Notes: generated from the letters alone by a model not told the origin. Positions 24,710-35,610 are shown, counted from the stretch's first letter. The stretch is 64,000 nucleotides of DNA from Providencia burhodogranariea DSM 19968 (GCF_000314855.2 NZ_KB233222.1:2101031-2165030); one strand, 5' to 3'. Program-made: numbers and translations.

Positions 24710-26617
24710 CTAACTATTTTTCAATAATTCAAGTTCTTGCCAACGATCAAATGCTTGTTCCAACTCTTGTTCTTTCTCACTCAACTTACTCAATGTTTTT
24801 TCTGTCTCATCATGAGGTTGGTTAAAGAAGTCGGCATCGCCCACAATTGCTTGCAACTTTTCAATTTCAGTTTCAAGTTGCTCCAACTTGGATGGTAGTT
24901 GTTCTAATTCACGGAGTAAATGGTAGCTAATCTTATTATTTCGCTTTGTCGGTTCTTTTTCCTTAAGCGATTTATCTTGATTCGCGATTTTACTTTGTTG
25001 TGTAGCTTTCAAACTCACTGTTTGTGCTTTTTGCTGCTGAGCATCAAAATAACCACCAGTGAAACGGTTAATAACACCGTCACCTTCAAAAATCCAACAC
25101 TCTGTCACACTGTTATCAACGAATTCACGGTCATGGCTCACTAACAAAACAGTACCTTGATAGCCATCTACTAGCTCTTCAAGTAATTCAAGCGTTTCGA
25201 CATCAAGGTCATTTGTTGGTTCATCGAGGATCAATAAATTGCTTGGTTTTAAAAATAGGCGGGCAAGTAGCAATCTATTACGTTCACCACCTGATAATGC
25301 ACGAACAGGCGTCATCGCACGTTTTGGTGGGAACATGAAATCTTGTAAATAACCTAAAACATGACGTGGCTTACCATTAACCATGACTTCTTGCTTACCT
25401 TCAGCAAGGTTATCCATCACCGTTTTATCTGGGTCTAATGCTGCACGATGTTGATCAAAATAAGCCACTTCTAGCTTAGTACCACAATGCACTTTTCCGC
25501 TATCTGCTTGTAAGTCTCCAAGCATTAACTTTAATAGTGTCGTTTTACCACAGCCATTCGGCCCAACTAGCGCAATTTTGTCACCACGCATAACTTGAGC
25601 ACTGAAATCATTAACCAACACTTTGCCATCGATTTGGTAGTTAACGTTTTCCATTTCAAAAACGATTTTTCCAGAACGAGCTGCTTCCCCGACCTGCATT
25701 TTTGCACTACCCATCACTTCACGGCGCTCTGAGCGTTCAACACGTAATGCTTTTAATGCGCGTACACGCCCTTCATTACGCGTGCGTCTTGCTTTGATGC
25801 CTTGACGGATCCATGTTTCTTCTTGAGCTAATTTACGATCGAATTCTGCATTTTGCATCTCTTCTACACGTAGAGCTTCTTCTTTTGCTTCCAAATAATT
25901 GTCATAGTTACCCGGCCATGACATCAGTTTCCCTCTATCCAGATCAATAATGCGTGTTGCCATATTACGAATAAAGGAACGGTCATGGGAAATAAATACG
26001 ATGCTACCTTGGAAATCTTTCAAAAAGTTTTCTAACCACAAGATAGTTTCGATATCCAAGTGGTTTGTCGGCTCATCAAGGAATAAAACGCGTGGATTGC
26101 TCACCAATGCACGACCCAGAGCCGCTTTTCGTAACCATCCACCCGATAGCGAAGACAATTGTGCATCAGCAGGTAAATCTAATTTTTTAAGCACATCACT
26201 GATACGTGAATCTAATAACCATAAATTACGGGTATCCAGAATTTCTTGTACTTCAGCGAGTTTATTTAAATTCTTTTCACTTGGATCTTCTTCGACTAAT
26301 TTAGAAACGTGATGATAGTCTTTGAGATATTCAGCTTGCTCTGCGACACCTTCCGCAACAAAATCAAAAATAGTACCTTCAACATTACGAGGCGGATCTT
26401 GTTGTAAACGTGCGACCACTAAATCTTGTTGATACAGTAACTGGCCATCATCAAGAGGCTGCTCTTTCGTTAATACACGCATTAGTGTTGACTTGCCGGC
26501 ACCATTACGGCCGACCAAACAGACACGTTCGTTCTCTTCGATATGTATTTCGGTATTATCCAACAAAGGTGCATCACTAAAGGCAAGATAAGCACCGGAC
26601 AAATTAATTAAAGCCAT
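24710..26617 (-). CDS. uup: ABC-F ATPase Uup
   Basis: 635 residues. Two soluble ABC domains and no membrane segment. Walker A motifs are GRNGAGKST and GPNGCGKTT, signature motifs LSGGW and LSGGE, and Walker B RVLFLDEPTNHLD and NLLILDEPTNDLD. A basic linker lies between the domains and a coiled-coil DNA-binding C-terminus (about 565-635, ELEQLPSKLEQLETEIEKLQ). In E. coli Uup affects precise transposon excision, replication-fork stability and ribosome function. It is 14 bases downstream of rlmKL, so the two are one transcript. Confidence 0.97.
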   Translation of the reverse strand: MALINLSGAYLAFSDAPLLDNTEIHIEENERVCLVGRNGAGKSTLMRVLTKEQPLDDGQLLYQQDLVVARLQQDPPRNVEGTIFDFVAEGVAEQAEYLKDYHHVSKLVEEDPSEKNLNKLAEVQEILDTRNLWLLDSRISDVLKKLDLPADAQLSSLSGGWLRKAALGRALVSNPRVLFLDEPTNHLDIETILWLENFLKDFQGSIVFISHDRSFIRNMATRIIDLDRGKLMSWPGNYDNYLEAKEEALRVEEMQNAEFDRKLAQEETWIRQGIKARRTRNEGRVRALKALRVERSERREVMGSAKMQVGEAARSGKIVFEMENVNYQIDGKVLVNDFSAQVMRGDKIALVGPNGCGKTTLLKLMLGDLQADSGKVHCGTKLEVAYFDQHRAALDPDKTVMDNLAEGKQEVMVNGKPRHVLGYLQDFMFPPKRAMTPVRALSGGERNRLLLARLFLKPSNLLILDEPTNDLDVETLELLEELVDGYQGTVLLVSHDREFVDNSVTECWIFEGDGVINRFTGGYFDAQQQKAQTVSLKATQQSKIANQDKSLKEKEPTKRNNKISYHLLRELEQLPSKLEQLETEIEKLQAIVGDADFFNQPHDETEKTLSKLSEKEQELEQAFDRWQELELLKNS

Positions 26618-26631
26618 TGATTTTTTATCCT

Positions 26632-28740
26632 TTACGCTGCGTGGCGGATCAGCCAGCAGTTATGAATCTGACGGTTACGAGCAAAGTCTTCTGAACAAGT
26701 TTTTGCTGTTATTTCATTAGCTTGTAGGCCTAACTCATTCAATGCTTCTACATCCATTTTAAAACCACGCTTGTTATTAGAGAACATAATGGTTCCGCCA
26801 CGACGCAATAAACGTTTTAAATGGGTAACTAGCTGAACATGATCACGCTGAACATCGAATGTGCCATCCATGCGTTTTGAATTTGAAAATGTTGGTGGAT
26901 CAATAAAGATCAAATCAAATTGTTCATCACTATTTGCTAACCAGCTCAAGCAATCTGCTTGGATCAATCGATGTTGGCGTCCACTTAGGCCGTTTGCTTG
27001 TAAGTTTTTCTCAGCCCATTCTAAATAAGTGCGGGACATGTCCACTGACGTGGTGCTTTTCGCCCCACCCAACCCAGCATGCACCGTTGCAGAACCGGTG
27101 TAACAGAATAGATTAAGAAAATCAGCCCCACTACTCATTTGACCTAACATTCGACGTGCAATACGGTGATCTAAGAATAGGCCAGTATCTAGATAGTCAG
27201 TTAAGTTAACAAGCATTTTGGCGTTGTATTCTTGCACTAAAAAGAAATCATCTTTTTGTGCCAGTTTTTCATATTGTTGCTTACCTTTCTGACGTTGACG
27301 CGTCTTCAATATCAATTGATTTGATGAAAGCTGTAAAACATTCATCGTCGCAGTGATGACATCAAATAAACGCTGGCGTGCTTTGCGCTCATCAACTGTT
27401 TTTGGTGGGGCATATTCTTGAACAATCACTTTGCTACCATAAATATCTACAGCAACGTTATATTCAGGTAAATCAGCATCATAAACACGGTAACAGTCGA
27501 TACCTTGTTGTTTAGCCCATTTACTGAGTTTTTTATGGTTTTTACGCAGGCGGTTCGCAAAATCAGGAGAAATTTCACCCACAGTTTCAGATGGTGATTC
27601 TGCTAATAAATAATTCTTTTGCACACAATCAAGTGGGCCATTTTTGGCTTTGAATTCGCGCTCAGAACGTAGCTGCAAACAACTTAACAATTCAGGTGAG
27701 CCACTAAAAATTGATAAACGCCATCCAGGGAAGCGTGCTTTAACAACTCGACCCAATTGGCTATGGAGTGCAATTAGAGCAGGTTCACTTTCTAAACGTT
27801 CACCATAAGGTGGGTTGCTTAAAATAGTACCTTTGATGTCAGTTTTCACTGGATTTTCTAACATCGCCGCATCACCTTGGTTAAAGCTAATCAGCTCCTG
27901 AACCCCAGCTCTACGAGCATTAGAACGTGCCATATCTAAAACACGCTTATCAATATCAAAACCATAAAAACGTGAGGTCGTATCTTTTAAGCCCTGACGA
28001 AAGCGTACTTGAGCTTCTGTTGTGAGCTCACGCCATAATTCTGGATTGTATTTTGACCAAGCATAAAAGCCCCAATGATCACGATGTAAGCCCGGTGCTC
28101 TATCAGCAGCCATCATCGCAGCTTCTATTAATAAAGTTCCAGAGCCACACATTGGATCAACAAGCGGTGTGTCTTTCTGCCAACCTGAACGATTAATAAT
28201 AGCCGTAGCTAAGTTTTCTTTTAGTGGAGCTTGCCCAGCTAAATCACGATAACCGCGAATATGCATTGAGTCACCACTCAAATCTAATGCGACACTCGCC
28301 TTTTCTTTATTTAGATATACATTCACACGGATATCAGGCTGCTGGCGTGCAACATCTGGTCGCTGATCGATTTTACGCACGAAGCAATCGACAATGGCAT
28401 CTTTAACTTTTAATGCACCATATTGGCTGTTACGGATCTCATCATTGGTACCACTAAAATGTACAGAAAATGTATCGGTCACTGAAAAAATCTCAGTCCA
28501 GTCGATAACTTGCACACCAAGATACAAATCTAAGTCACTATAAACATCAAACTCATTCAATGGTAATAAGATACGGGATGCCAGCCTGCTCCAGAGCAGA
28601 CTCTGATACATAACCCGTTCATCAGCCTGAAAATGGACGCCCCCTTGTGCAATTTTGCACTGGCTAGCGCCTAGAGCTTCTAATTCCGATTTCAATAGTT
28701 CTTCTAGGCCACGAGCTGTGCTGGCAAACAGAGAATTCAT
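26632..28740 (-). CDS. rlmKL: 23S rRNA methyltransferase RlmKL
   Basis: 702 residues, a natural fusion as in E. coli. A THUMP domain (about 45-155) is followed by the RlmL domain with [13 protein letters not shown] and the catalytic NPPYGERL, making m2G2445. The C-terminal RlmK domain has [20 protein letters not shown] and [13 protein letters not shown] and makes m7G2069. Both use S-adenosylmethionine on the 50S precursor. ATG 28740 opens [16 protein letters not shown]. The gene is divergent from ycbX with a 98-base gap and leads into uup. Confidence 0.97.
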   Translation of the reverse strand: MNSLFASTARGLEELLKSELEALGASQCKIAQGGVHFQADERVMYQSLLWSRLASRILLPLNEFDVYSDLDLYLGVQVIDWTEIFSVTDTFSVHFSGTNDEIRNSQYGALKVKDAIVDCFVRKIDQRPDVARQQPDIRVNVYLNKEKASVALDLSGDSMHIRGYRDLAGQAPLKENLATAIINRSGWQKDTPLVDPMCGSGTLLIEAAMMAADRAPGLHRDHWGFYAWSKYNPELWRELTTEAQVRFRQGLKDTTSRFYGFDIDKRVLDMARSNARRAGVQELISFNQGDAAMLENPVKTDIKGTILSNPPYGERLESEPALIALHSQLGRVVKARFPGWRLSIFSGSPELLSCLQLRSEREFKAKNGPLDCVQKNYLLAESPSETVGEISPDFANRLRKNHKKLSKWAKQQGIDCYRVYDADLPEYNVAVDIYGSKVIVQEYAPPKTVDERKARQRLFDVITATMNVLQLSSNQLILKTRQRQKGKQQYEKLAQKDDFFLVQEYNAKMLVNLTDYLDTGLFLDHRIARRMLGQMSSGADFLNLFCYTGSATVHAGLGGAKSTTSVDMSRTYLEWAEKNLQANGLSGRQHRLIQADCLSWLANSDEQFDLIFIDPPTFSNSKRMDGTFDVQRDHVQLVTHLKRLLRRGGTIMFSNNKRGFKMDVEALNELGLQANEITAKTCSEDFARNRQIHNCWLIRHAA

Positions 28741-28838
28741 AGTATTTTTACCAAATTGGATGAAAAATTGTTGCGCATTATAGCTAATCTTATGCGCTTG
28801 TCATAAAGTTGCTCAGCAACAATTTTAAGGATTAAAAA

Positions 28839-29954
28839 ATGATAACGCTTTCACGTCTTTATACACACCCCATTAAATCAATGAGAGGTATACGACTCTC
28901 CCATGCATACGCAGATACCAGCGGGCTAATATTTGATCGTAATTTTATGGTAACAACACAGGAAGGTAAATTTATCACGGCAAGAAAATACCCGCAGATG
29001 TTACTATTTACACCAGCAATGCTAAATAATGGTCTTTATCTCAAAGCACCTGATGGTGAAAGTGTGACAGTATTGTATCAGGACTTTGATCAAAATCAGA
29101 GTCCAACAGAAGTATGGGGCAATCATTTTCATGCACTAATTGCACCTGAGGCCATTAATTCTTGGTTAAGTCGCTATTTTGACGAGCCAGTACAACTTCG
29201 TTGGTTAAGTTCTCAGCTATCCCGTCGTGTTAAAACCATTCCTGATGTTCCATTATCTTTTGCTGATGGTTACCCATTCTTACTTATTAATGAAGCCTCA
29301 GTACAAGAATTACAAAAACGCTGCCCTGCCAGTATCAAGCTTGAACAATTTCGAGGCAATTTGATTATTACGGGAGCACAACCTTTTGAAGAAGATACTT
29401 GGCAAAAGATTCAAATTGGTGATGTCGTATTTACCTTAGACTCTCCCTGTAGCCGTTGTATCTTAACAACTGTCAGCCCGGATAAAGGCATTAAACACCC
29501 TAATCGTGAACCATTAGCAACCCTACAAACATTCCGTACGACCGAGAACGGTAAGATTGATTTCGGGCAAAATATGATTATCAATAATACTGGCATTATT
29601 CGTGTTGGCGATACAATTACTGTGCTTGAAAAGAAACAATCGAGCCAATATTTCCCACAAGAAAGAGAGACTGATATTAAACCAGAAGATATTCAACTGC
29701 CATTAAGTTCAGTGACGCTCACATTTGAAAACAATGTATATGATGGAAATACTCAAGAGGTCATTCTCGAACAACTTGAAGCAAAAGGTGTGTCATTACC
29801 TTATTCGTGCCGTGCTGGGATTTGTGGGCAATGTAAAATAAAGCTTATTGAAGGGGAAGTTACACCTTTAAAACAAAGTGCAATTAAAGATAATGGCTAT
29901 ATATTAACCTGTAGTTGTATTCCTAAAAGCGCACTCAAATTATCTTTACAGTAA
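28839..29954 (+). CDS. ycbX: MOSC/2Fe-2S protein YcbX
   Basis: 371 residues. The N-terminal MOSC_N and MOSC domains (about 1-265) contain LYTHPIKSMRG, FDRNFMVTTQEGKFITARK and LDSPCSRCILTTVSPDKG, with the cysteine that would bind the molybdenum cofactor. The C-terminal ferredoxin domain has PYSCRAGICGQCKIKLIEGE (four-cysteine cluster C-x4-C-x2-C plus CSC near the end). In E. coli YcbX detoxifies N-hydroxylated bases such as 6-hydroxylaminopurine using electrons from CysJ. AAGGATT precedes ATG 28839. Confidence 0.95.
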   Translation: MITLSRLYTHPIKSMRGIRLSHAYADTSGLIFDRNFMVTTQEGKFITARKYPQMLLFTPAMLNNGLYLKAPDGESVTVLYQDFDQNQSPTEVWGNHFHALIAPEAINSWLSRYFDEPVQLRWLSSQLSRRVKTIPDVPLSFADGYPFLLINEASVQELQKRCPASIKLEQFRGNLIITGAQPFEEDTWQKIQIGDVVFTLDSPCSRCILTTVSPDKGIKHPNREPLATLQTFRTTENGKIDFGQNMIINNTGIIRVGDTITVLEKKQSSQYFPQERETDIKPEDIQLPLSSVTLTFENNVYDGNTQEVILEQLEAKGVSLPYSCRAGICGQCKIKLIEGEVTPLKQSAIKDNGYILTCSCIPKSALKLSLQ

Positions 29955-30049
29955 TTTTTTATGCCAGCATACCAATAACGATTATTTATAGGTTTATTTT
30001 ATTGGCGGACATAAAGAATAGCTATCAAAAAAAGATCATGGACGATCAA

Positions 30050-30595
30050 TTAAATAACATTTCCATATAACAAACCACTGGTTTTACGTTTATACCGCAG
30101 CATGCGATCATTCATGATCTTAATTGGATCACAAAATCGCAATTTACGATCAGGTAATTCTAATTGAGCTTCGGCTAACAAACATAAACTCGCCGATGCA
30201 CCTGCTTCTGCAATAATAAATGTAGCAATACTGTTTGTATTTTCTAAGTCAACTTGAATAAGTTGCCCCTGAGATGGCATTTCAATTTCGTGAAAAGATG
30301 AAAAATACCAACTTTTCGGCATTTGAGGTTTTAAAAAACGAAATGCCACTAAGCTATTTAAGACTAATTCAGCTCTTTCTTCATTTGATAGATTTAATCT
30401 TTTAGCCTGCTCATCAAATATATAAAACTCACCGGCATCTTCAATGCTAAAAGGCATCTCAGTACGAGCACAAACTGTTAACATTTTGGCTGGGAAGCAT
30501 GAGCGAAATATCATGCCGTTAGCAAGATCTAACATTAACCTGTCATGGTCATGATCAAAATACCAACGCCAATGATCATCGGGTTTAATTTTCAT
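30050..30595 (-). CDS. zapC: Cell division protein ZapC
   Basis: 181 residues from ATG 30595 (MKIKPDDHWRWYFDHDH), with GGGA upstream; the start at 30607 lacks family support. It matches E. coli ZapC over the whole length: DRLMLDLANGMIFRSCFPAKML, LSNEERAELVLNSLVAFRFLKPQMPKSW and DPIKIMNDRM. ZapC binds FtsZ and promotes protofilament bundling at the early division ring. The gene is convergent with ycbX and lies between ycbX and pyrD as in E. coli. Confidence 0.95.
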   Translation of the reverse strand: MKIKPDDHWRWYFDHDHDRLMLDLANGMIFRSCFPAKMLTVCARTEMPFSIEDAGEFYIFDEQAKRLNLSNEERAELVLNSLVAFRFLKPQMPKSWYFSSFHEIEMPSQGQLIQVDLENTNSIATFIIAEAGASASLCLLAEAQLELPDRKLRFCDPIKIMNDRMLRYKRKTSGLLYGNVI

Positions 30596-31105
30596 AAACG
30601 ATCCCATAGCGATTTATAGGCAAACCTACTTTTAATATATAACCCACCAGACTTTTAGTTTTATGCCGCGTGTTCGCAATAAAATTCTACACTCCGCGAC
30701 TCAAATTACAGTATTGTCTAATCTATTTGGGTTTTTTCATATAAATAGTTTTTTATCACCTATACATAATTTGAAATATTTTGAGTATATACTCATAATA
30801 TATCAAGACGCCGTTGAGTTCGCTCAGCTCCCTAAATCACATTATTATTGCCATTCTAGGAATATTCTTCTGCTCGCTTACCTAACTGCACTTGAGTTAT
30901 TTTGCGTATAATTCCAGATAACTCTGCCTCAAAAACGATTAAAATAACGATTAAAAATAAGCAATCTATACTCTACATAATTCGATTTACATGTAGGCGA
31001 TAAGTAAAGGTAGACTGAGGACATAGATAAACTATGTAACCCGACTAGCTAAGTATAGCCAATAACCATACAAATTGAAGTATGACAAGTATTTTCAATA
31101 TAAAT
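30596..31105. other. zapC-pyrD intergenic region
   Basis: About 510 bases without a supported gene. An 82-codon frame on the plus strand has no ribosome site or recognisable product and is dismissed. The right part carries one copy of the MITE-like repeat (30966-31093). Confidence 0.45.
30966..31093. repeat. MITE-like intergenic repeat, copy 1
   Basis: Begins ATACTCTACATAATTCGATT and ends CAAATTGAAGTATGACAAGT, ends that are imperfect inverted repeats of each other. The interior TGTAGGCGATAAGT and CTAGCTAA motifs recur in the copies at 35918 and 36231. Confidence 0.7.
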
Positions 31106-31130
31106 TAAAAAGGGGCATAAATAAAGCCCC
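31106..31130 (-). terminator. pyrD terminator
   Basis: On the minus strand GGGGCTTTATTTATGCCCC is followed by TTTTTAATTT, 22 bases after the pyrD stop. Confidence 0.85.
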
Positions 31131-31152
31131 ACTTAAGTAAATTTCTAGTAAA

Positions 31153-32163
31153 CTAAATATGATTCACAATATCTTTTATTAATTTAGGGCCATGATATAT
31201 AAAACCAGAATAAATTTGGATCAATGATGCCCCTGCTTCTATTTTTTCTCGTGCTGCTGTTAATGAGTCAATTCCACCAACACCAATAATAGGTAATTTA
31301 CCGTTTAATTCACGAGAAAGTATTCTGATAACTTCAGTACTTTTAAGTTGAACAGGACGCCCACTTAAGCCACCAGCCTCATTACAATGATTTAATCCTT
31401 GAACTAAATCACGATCTAAAGTGGTATTAGTTGCAATCACACCATCAATATTATGACGAACTAAACTGTCTGTAACTTGTATTATTTCTTCTTCTGTTAG
31501 ATCAGGAGCAACTTTTACAGCCACGGGAACATATTTTTGATATTTCAATTGGAGTTCAAGTTGTTTCACTTTTATTCCATTTAATAGATCATCTAATGCA
31601 TCTCCATATTGCAATGTACGTAAGCCTGGAGTATTTGGTGATGATATGTTAATGGCAATATATCCTGCGTGCGAATACACTTTATCCATACAAATTAAAT
31701 AATCGTCTTTACCTTGTTCAACTGGCGTATCTTTATTTTTACCAATATTTATGCCAATGATCCCGCCATACCTTGCTTTTTTGACGTTCTCAACCAGGTT
31801 ATCAACGCCTTTATTGTTAAATCCCATACGGTTGATAAGCCCTTCAGCTTCTGGCAGCCTGAATAAACGAGGTTTATCATTACCTAATTGTGGTCGAGGT
31901 GTCACTGTACCAACCTCAATAAAACCAAATCCCATTGCGCCAAAAGCATCGATGCATTCACCATCTTTATCCAAACCAGCAGCAAGCCCTAGCGGATTTT
32001 TAAATGATAGTCCCATACATTGAACAGGTTTAGTCGCAATAGATTGACGTAAGAGGCATTTAAAAGGAGAGTTATTTAAACGATGAAGTTGGCGAAAAGT
32101 CAGTTCATGGGCTTTTTCTGGGTCTAACTGGAATAAAGCCTTGCGGGCAAGGTGATATAACAT
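31153..32163 (-). CDS. pyrD: Dihydroorotate dehydrogenase (quinone), class 2
   Basis: 336 residues from ATG 32163 ([20 protein letters not shown]), the E. coli length; TTG 32169 is a poorer start. It oxidises dihydroorotate to orotate with FMN and ubiquinone at the inner membrane, the fourth step of UMP synthesis. Class 2 marks: the amphipathic N-terminal helices, [33 protein letters not shown], the catalytic-serine region [14 protein letters not shown] (Ser active site) and FMN-phosphate binding [27 protein letters not shown]. Confidence 0.97.
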   Translation of the reverse strand: MLYHLARKALFQLDPEKAHELTFRQLHRLNNSPFKCLLRQSIATKPVQCMGLSFKNPLGLAAGLDKDGECIDAFGAMGFGFIEVGTVTPRPQLGNDKPRLFRLPEAEGLINRMGFNNKGVDNLVENVKKARYGGIIGINIGKNKDTPVEQGKDDYLICMDKVYSHAGYIAINISSPNTPGLRTLQYGDALDDLLNGIKVKQLELQLKYQKYVPVAVKVAPDLTEEEIIQVTDSLVRHNIDGVIATNTTLDRDLVQGLNHCNEAGGLSGRPVQLKSTEVIRILSRELNGKLPIIGVGGIDSLTAAREKIEAGASLIQIYSGFIYHGPKLIKDIVNHI

Positions 32164-32551
32164 ATCCAATAACCTATTTATGTCTATACCCTTAATACTT
32201 CAGTTGCCGATTTGAGGTTTATCATCCTAGTCACGGAGTTATCTGCGCGGCTAGTAACTCGTTCACTTACCGCCTACCGACAACCTGAATTATTTGGTGT
32301 ATAAAGCGATTAAAGACACAATATTCTGCGCATCAAAAAACCCGCCAAATCAAGTTTGCCAAGGTTATTTTCCAACGAGCAGTTATTTTCATCTGATAAA
32401 ACGCGATATAGATTACCCTATCTTGTGTAACTTAATCCACGAAAATATCAATCTATATTCATCATACTTCAAAGGACTGTTGATCTTTGCAGTCAAGATA
32501 TCAGACTCATCAGATAACAGTGGTGAAATCTCTTTTGAACTCGAATAACGT
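32164..32551. other. pyrD-HTH intergenic region
   Basis: A plus-strand frame at 32294-32548 (GTG start, 84 codons, no ribosome site) ends just before the inverted repeat at 32552. It is recorded here only as a weak possibility. The promoter of pyrD is expected at the left end. Confidence 0.3.
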
Positions 32552-32600
32552 ATTAAATTATGCTAAAAGTGACATATTGGCACTTTTAGCATAATTTAAT
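32552..32600. repeat. Perfect 20-bp inverted repeat, candidate operator
   Basis: ATTAAATTATGCTAAAAGTG (32552-32571) and its exact reverse complement (32581-32600) flank a nine-base spacer, ACATATTGG. The right arm ends at the ribosome site AGAGGAA of the small HTH gene. It could be an autoregulatory operator or a stem that sequesters translation. No T-run follows, so it is not a normal terminator. Confidence 0.8.
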
Positions 32601-32609
32601 AGAGGAAAT

Positions 32610-32777
32610 ATGACTGGATTTGAACTAAGGCTTTGGAGACGAGGGATGAACTGGGATCAAGAGCGAGCATCTGAAGAACTTGGGATCAGTCTAAGAAGTT
32701 ATAAACGTTATGAAAAAGAACAAAAAATAACCAAACTGCTTGAATTAGCAACCTTTGCGTTAACGATAAAACAGTAA
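32610..32777 (+). CDS. Minimal HTH (Cro/CI-like) DNA-binding protein
   Basis: 55 residues from ATG 32610 with GAGGA just upstream. Nearly the whole protein is one helix-turn-helix: FELRLWRRGMNWDQERASEE, then LGISLRSYKRYEKEQKITKLL. The RxxSYKRYEK recognition helix resembles the small XRE-type regulators of phages and plasmids. No second domain is present for ligand binding. A perfect 20-bp inverted repeat ends ten bases before the start codon, which suggests autoregulation. The gene is absent from the E. coli pyrD-pepN interval and is probably of mobile origin. Small size keeps confidence moderate. Confidence 0.6.
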   Translation: MTGFELRLWRRGMNWDQERASEELGISLRSYKRYEKEQKITKLLELATFALTIKQ

Positions 32778-32879
32778 TATCTGTATCACTAAGTAACTAA
32801 CTTTAAGATACCAGCAAGTAAGTATCGAATATTAAAAAATCTCAATTTCTGATTTTCTGATTAAATTAATTCATAAAAC

Positions 32880-32908
32880 AAAAACCCCTGAAATCAATTT
32901 CAGGGGTT
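32880..32908 (-). terminator. pepN terminator
   Basis: AACCCCTGAAAT and ATTTCAGGGGTT form a 12-base perfect stem (32883-32908). On the minus strand it is followed by TTTTTG, 36 bases past the pepN stop. Confidence 0.9.
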
Positions 32909-32943
32909 GCCGATAACGAACTTTGTACTATTAAATAAACGGC

Positions 32944-35562
32944 TTAACTTTCAAGTGCTTTAGTGACTTTTTCGAATAGATCGCCTGATAGGTTTTCTAA
33001 CCCTTTGAGTTGCTCAAGCTTATTACGCATTAAACTTTGGCGTTTTTCATCGTAACGTTTCAAGCGGATCAATGGCTCGATCAATCTTGAGGCCACTTGC
33101 GGATTACGTGTATTCAAATCAACTAAAATTTCATAGAGGAATTGATAACCACTCCCATCTTGTGCATGGAATGCGGATGGATTACCTGAGGTAAATGCGC
33201 CGACTAAAGAACGAATTCTATTCGGATTACTCATGCTAAATGAACGATGTTTCAGCAGGCTACGCACTTTTTCCAATACGTCTGATGCTGGACTCGAACC
33301 TTGCAGCATGAACCATTTATCCATCACTAATCCATCTTGATGCCAACGTTCATCGAATTCAGTCATCAGTTGTTCAAGGCATGGCAACTGAGATTCACTC
33401 GCTGCGGTTAACGCGGCCAGAGAATCCGTCATATTATCTGCTGATTTAAATTGTGCAGACACTAATTTATTAGCCAGTTCTTGAGAATCCCCTGCTGCAA
33501 TATATTGCAGACAAATATTACGAAGTGCTCGTTTAGCTATATCTTGGTGATCGACACGATAACCATCAATTTTAATTGATTGATAAACAGCTAAAAACTC
33601 ATCGGCCATTTCAGTTGCCAATTGATGAGCAATGAAATCTGCAACAATATGAATCGCATCAGGGTCGATCGTTTGGAATGATTCCGCCATTTCATTTTCA
33701 GAAGGCAAAGTCAAAATGAGTGCAATTAAAGCGGGATCAATTGAATCACTCAGTAAAACAGCACGAAATGCGTCAATTACATGTTCTGGGAACACTAATG
33801 GTTTGCCCGCTTGCTGGTTAACCACATTACTTTTCACATAATTATTGATCAGTTGCTGAGCTGCATCCCAACGAGAAAAATCATTACGAGAATACTTCAT
33901 TAAAAATGCAAGTTGCTCATCACTATAAGCATAATCTAACTTAACTGGTGCAGAGAATTCTCGTAGAAGTGAAGGTATTGGCTGGCTAGTGACTTCATCA
34001 AACGTGAAGCTTTGTGATTCTTGTGTCACATTGAGCACTGAATTAACCGTGCTACCTAAATGTTTCAGAGGAATAACTGCACCATCTTCACCATACAACT
34101 CAACATCCAGAGGAATATGTAATGGTTGTTTATCTGCCTGATCCGCTGTTGGTGGCGTCATTTGATTAACATGCAAAACATATTGCTGTCTTTCGGGGAA
34201 ATATTCGTCACGAACAGTTAAGACTGGTGTACCTGACTGGCTGTACCAACGGCGGAATAAAGAAAGATCCACATTTGATGCATCTTCCATAGCTTGCACA
34301 AAATCATCACAAGTTGCTGCACTACCATCATGACGATGTACATAAAGCTGGATACCCGCTTGGAACATCTCCTCACCCAATAAAGTGTGGATCATACGAA
34401 TAACTTCAGAACCTTTTTCATAAACCGTCAAGGTATAAAAGTTATTCATCTCAATCACTTTTTCGGGGCGAATTGGATGTGCCATCGGACTCGCATCTTC
34501 AGCAAACTGAGCGGCTCGCATCACTTTAACATTATTAATTCGGTTAACTGAACGAGAACCTAAATCTGAGCTAAATTCTTGATCGCGGAAAACAGTTAAA
34601 CCTTCTTTTAAACTAAGCTGGAACCAGTCACGACATGTAATACGGTTGCCCGTCCAGTTATGGAAATACTCATGACCGATAACAGCCTCGATATTCAAAT
34701 AGTCTTTATCGGTTGCTGTTTCATTTTTTGCGAGGACATATTTTGAATTGAAGACATTCAGGCCTTTGTTTTCCATTGCACCCATATTAAAGAAATCAAC
34801 AGCAACAATCATATAAATATCAAGATCATATTCAAGACCAAAGCGTTCTTCATCCCATTTCATAGCATTTTTCAGCGATTGCATTGCCCATGGTGCACGA
34901 TCAAGATTGCCTTTATCAACAAACAGTTCTAAGGCGACTTCCCGTCCACTGCGTGTGATAAAAATATCGCTAAGGACATCAAAATCACCGGCAACTAAAG
35001 CGAATAAGTAACTTGGTTTTGGAAACGGATCTTCCCATTTAACCCAATGACGTCCATCTTCAAGAACACCTTCAGCAATACGGTTACCATTTGATAACAA
35101 ATAAGGATAACGTTGTTTATCTGCCGTAATTGTCGTCGTGTAGCGCGCTAAAACATCAGGCCTGTCTTGGTAATAAGTAATATGTCGGAAGCCTTCAGCC
35201 TCACATTGTGTACATAAAGCATCGCCAGAAACATATAAACCTTCTAATGCAGTATTTTTCTCTGGACTGATTTCATTCACAATTCGCAAAGTAAAAGCTT
35301 CTGGCAATGACTCGATAATTAATTTGCTCTCTTGCTCTTTATAATGAGCCCAAGATTGGCCATTCACTTCAACACTGACTAGAACAAGATCTTCGCCATG
35401 TAATTCAAGCGAAGAGGACTGTGGATTAATGCGCTTAACTTGGCTAGTTGCCGTGACAACCGTTTTTGTAGGGTCGAGGATAAAATCGAGATCAATTTCT
35501 GAGATAGTATAATCAGGAGCTTGATAGTCCTGACGATATTTCGCTTGTCGCAACTGGGTCAT
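32944..35562 (-). CDS. pepN: Aminopeptidase N
   Basis: 872 residues, close to E. coli PepN (870). M1-family zinc metallopeptidase that trims N-terminal residues of peptides in the cytoplasm. The exopeptidase motif GAMEN is in FFNMGAMENKGLNVFNSKY. The zinc site HEYFH is in VIGHEYFHNWTGNRITCRDW, with the third ligand Glu in KEGLTVFRDQEF. FYTLTVYEKGSEVIRM holds the catalytic Tyr. The C-terminal half is the all-helical PepN domain. AAAAGGTTACTT before ATG 35562 is a good ribosome site. It is divergent from pncB across a repeat-rich spacer. Confidence 0.98.
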   Translation of the reverse strand: MTQLRQAKYRQDYQAPDYTISEIDLDFILDPTKTVVTATSQVKRINPQSSSLELHGEDLVLVSVEVNGQSWAHYKEQESKLIIESLPEAFTLRIVNEISPEKNTALEGLYVSGDALCTQCEAEGFRHITYYQDRPDVLARYTTTITADKQRYPYLLSNGNRIAEGVLEDGRHWVKWEDPFPKPSYLFALVAGDFDVLSDIFITRSGREVALELFVDKGNLDRAPWAMQSLKNAMKWDEERFGLEYDLDIYMIVAVDFFNMGAMENKGLNVFNSKYVLAKNETATDKDYLNIEAVIGHEYFHNWTGNRITCRDWFQLSLKEGLTVFRDQEFSSDLGSRSVNRINNVKVMRAAQFAEDASPMAHPIRPEKVIEMNNFYTLTVYEKGSEVIRMIHTLLGEEMFQAGIQLYVHRHDGSAATCDDFVQAMEDASNVDLSLFRRWYSQSGTPVLTVRDEYFPERQQYVLHVNQMTPPTADQADKQPLHIPLDVELYGEDGAVIPLKHLGSTVNSVLNVTQESQSFTFDEVTSQPIPSLLREFSAPVKLDYAYSDEQLAFLMKYSRNDFSRWDAAQQLINNYVKSNVVNQQAGKPLVFPEHVIDAFRAVLLSDSIDPALIALILTLPSENEMAESFQTIDPDAIHIVADFIAHQLATEMADEFLAVYQSIKIDGYRVDHQDIAKRALRNICLQYIAAGDSQELANKLVSAQFKSADNMTDSLAALTAASESQLPCLEQLMTEFDERWHQDGLVMDKWFMLQGSSPASDVLEKVRSLLKHRSFSMSNPNRIRSLVGAFTSGNPSAFHAQDGSGYQFLYEILVDLNTRNPQVASRLIEPLIRLKRYDEKRQSLMRNKLEQLKGLENLSGDLFEKVTKALES

Positions 35563-35610
35563 AAGTAACCTTTTTATTCGTTAATTCGATATCGTGATTT
35601 TCACTTTCTT

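Noticed and set aside
30663..30911. An 82-codon frame between zapC and pyrD
   Set aside because: No ribosome site, no composition or motif supporting coding, and it runs into repeat DNA.
32294..32548. An 84-codon frame before the inverted repeat and HTH gene
   Set aside because: GTG start with no ribosome site and no recognisable product; kept only as a note in the interval entry.
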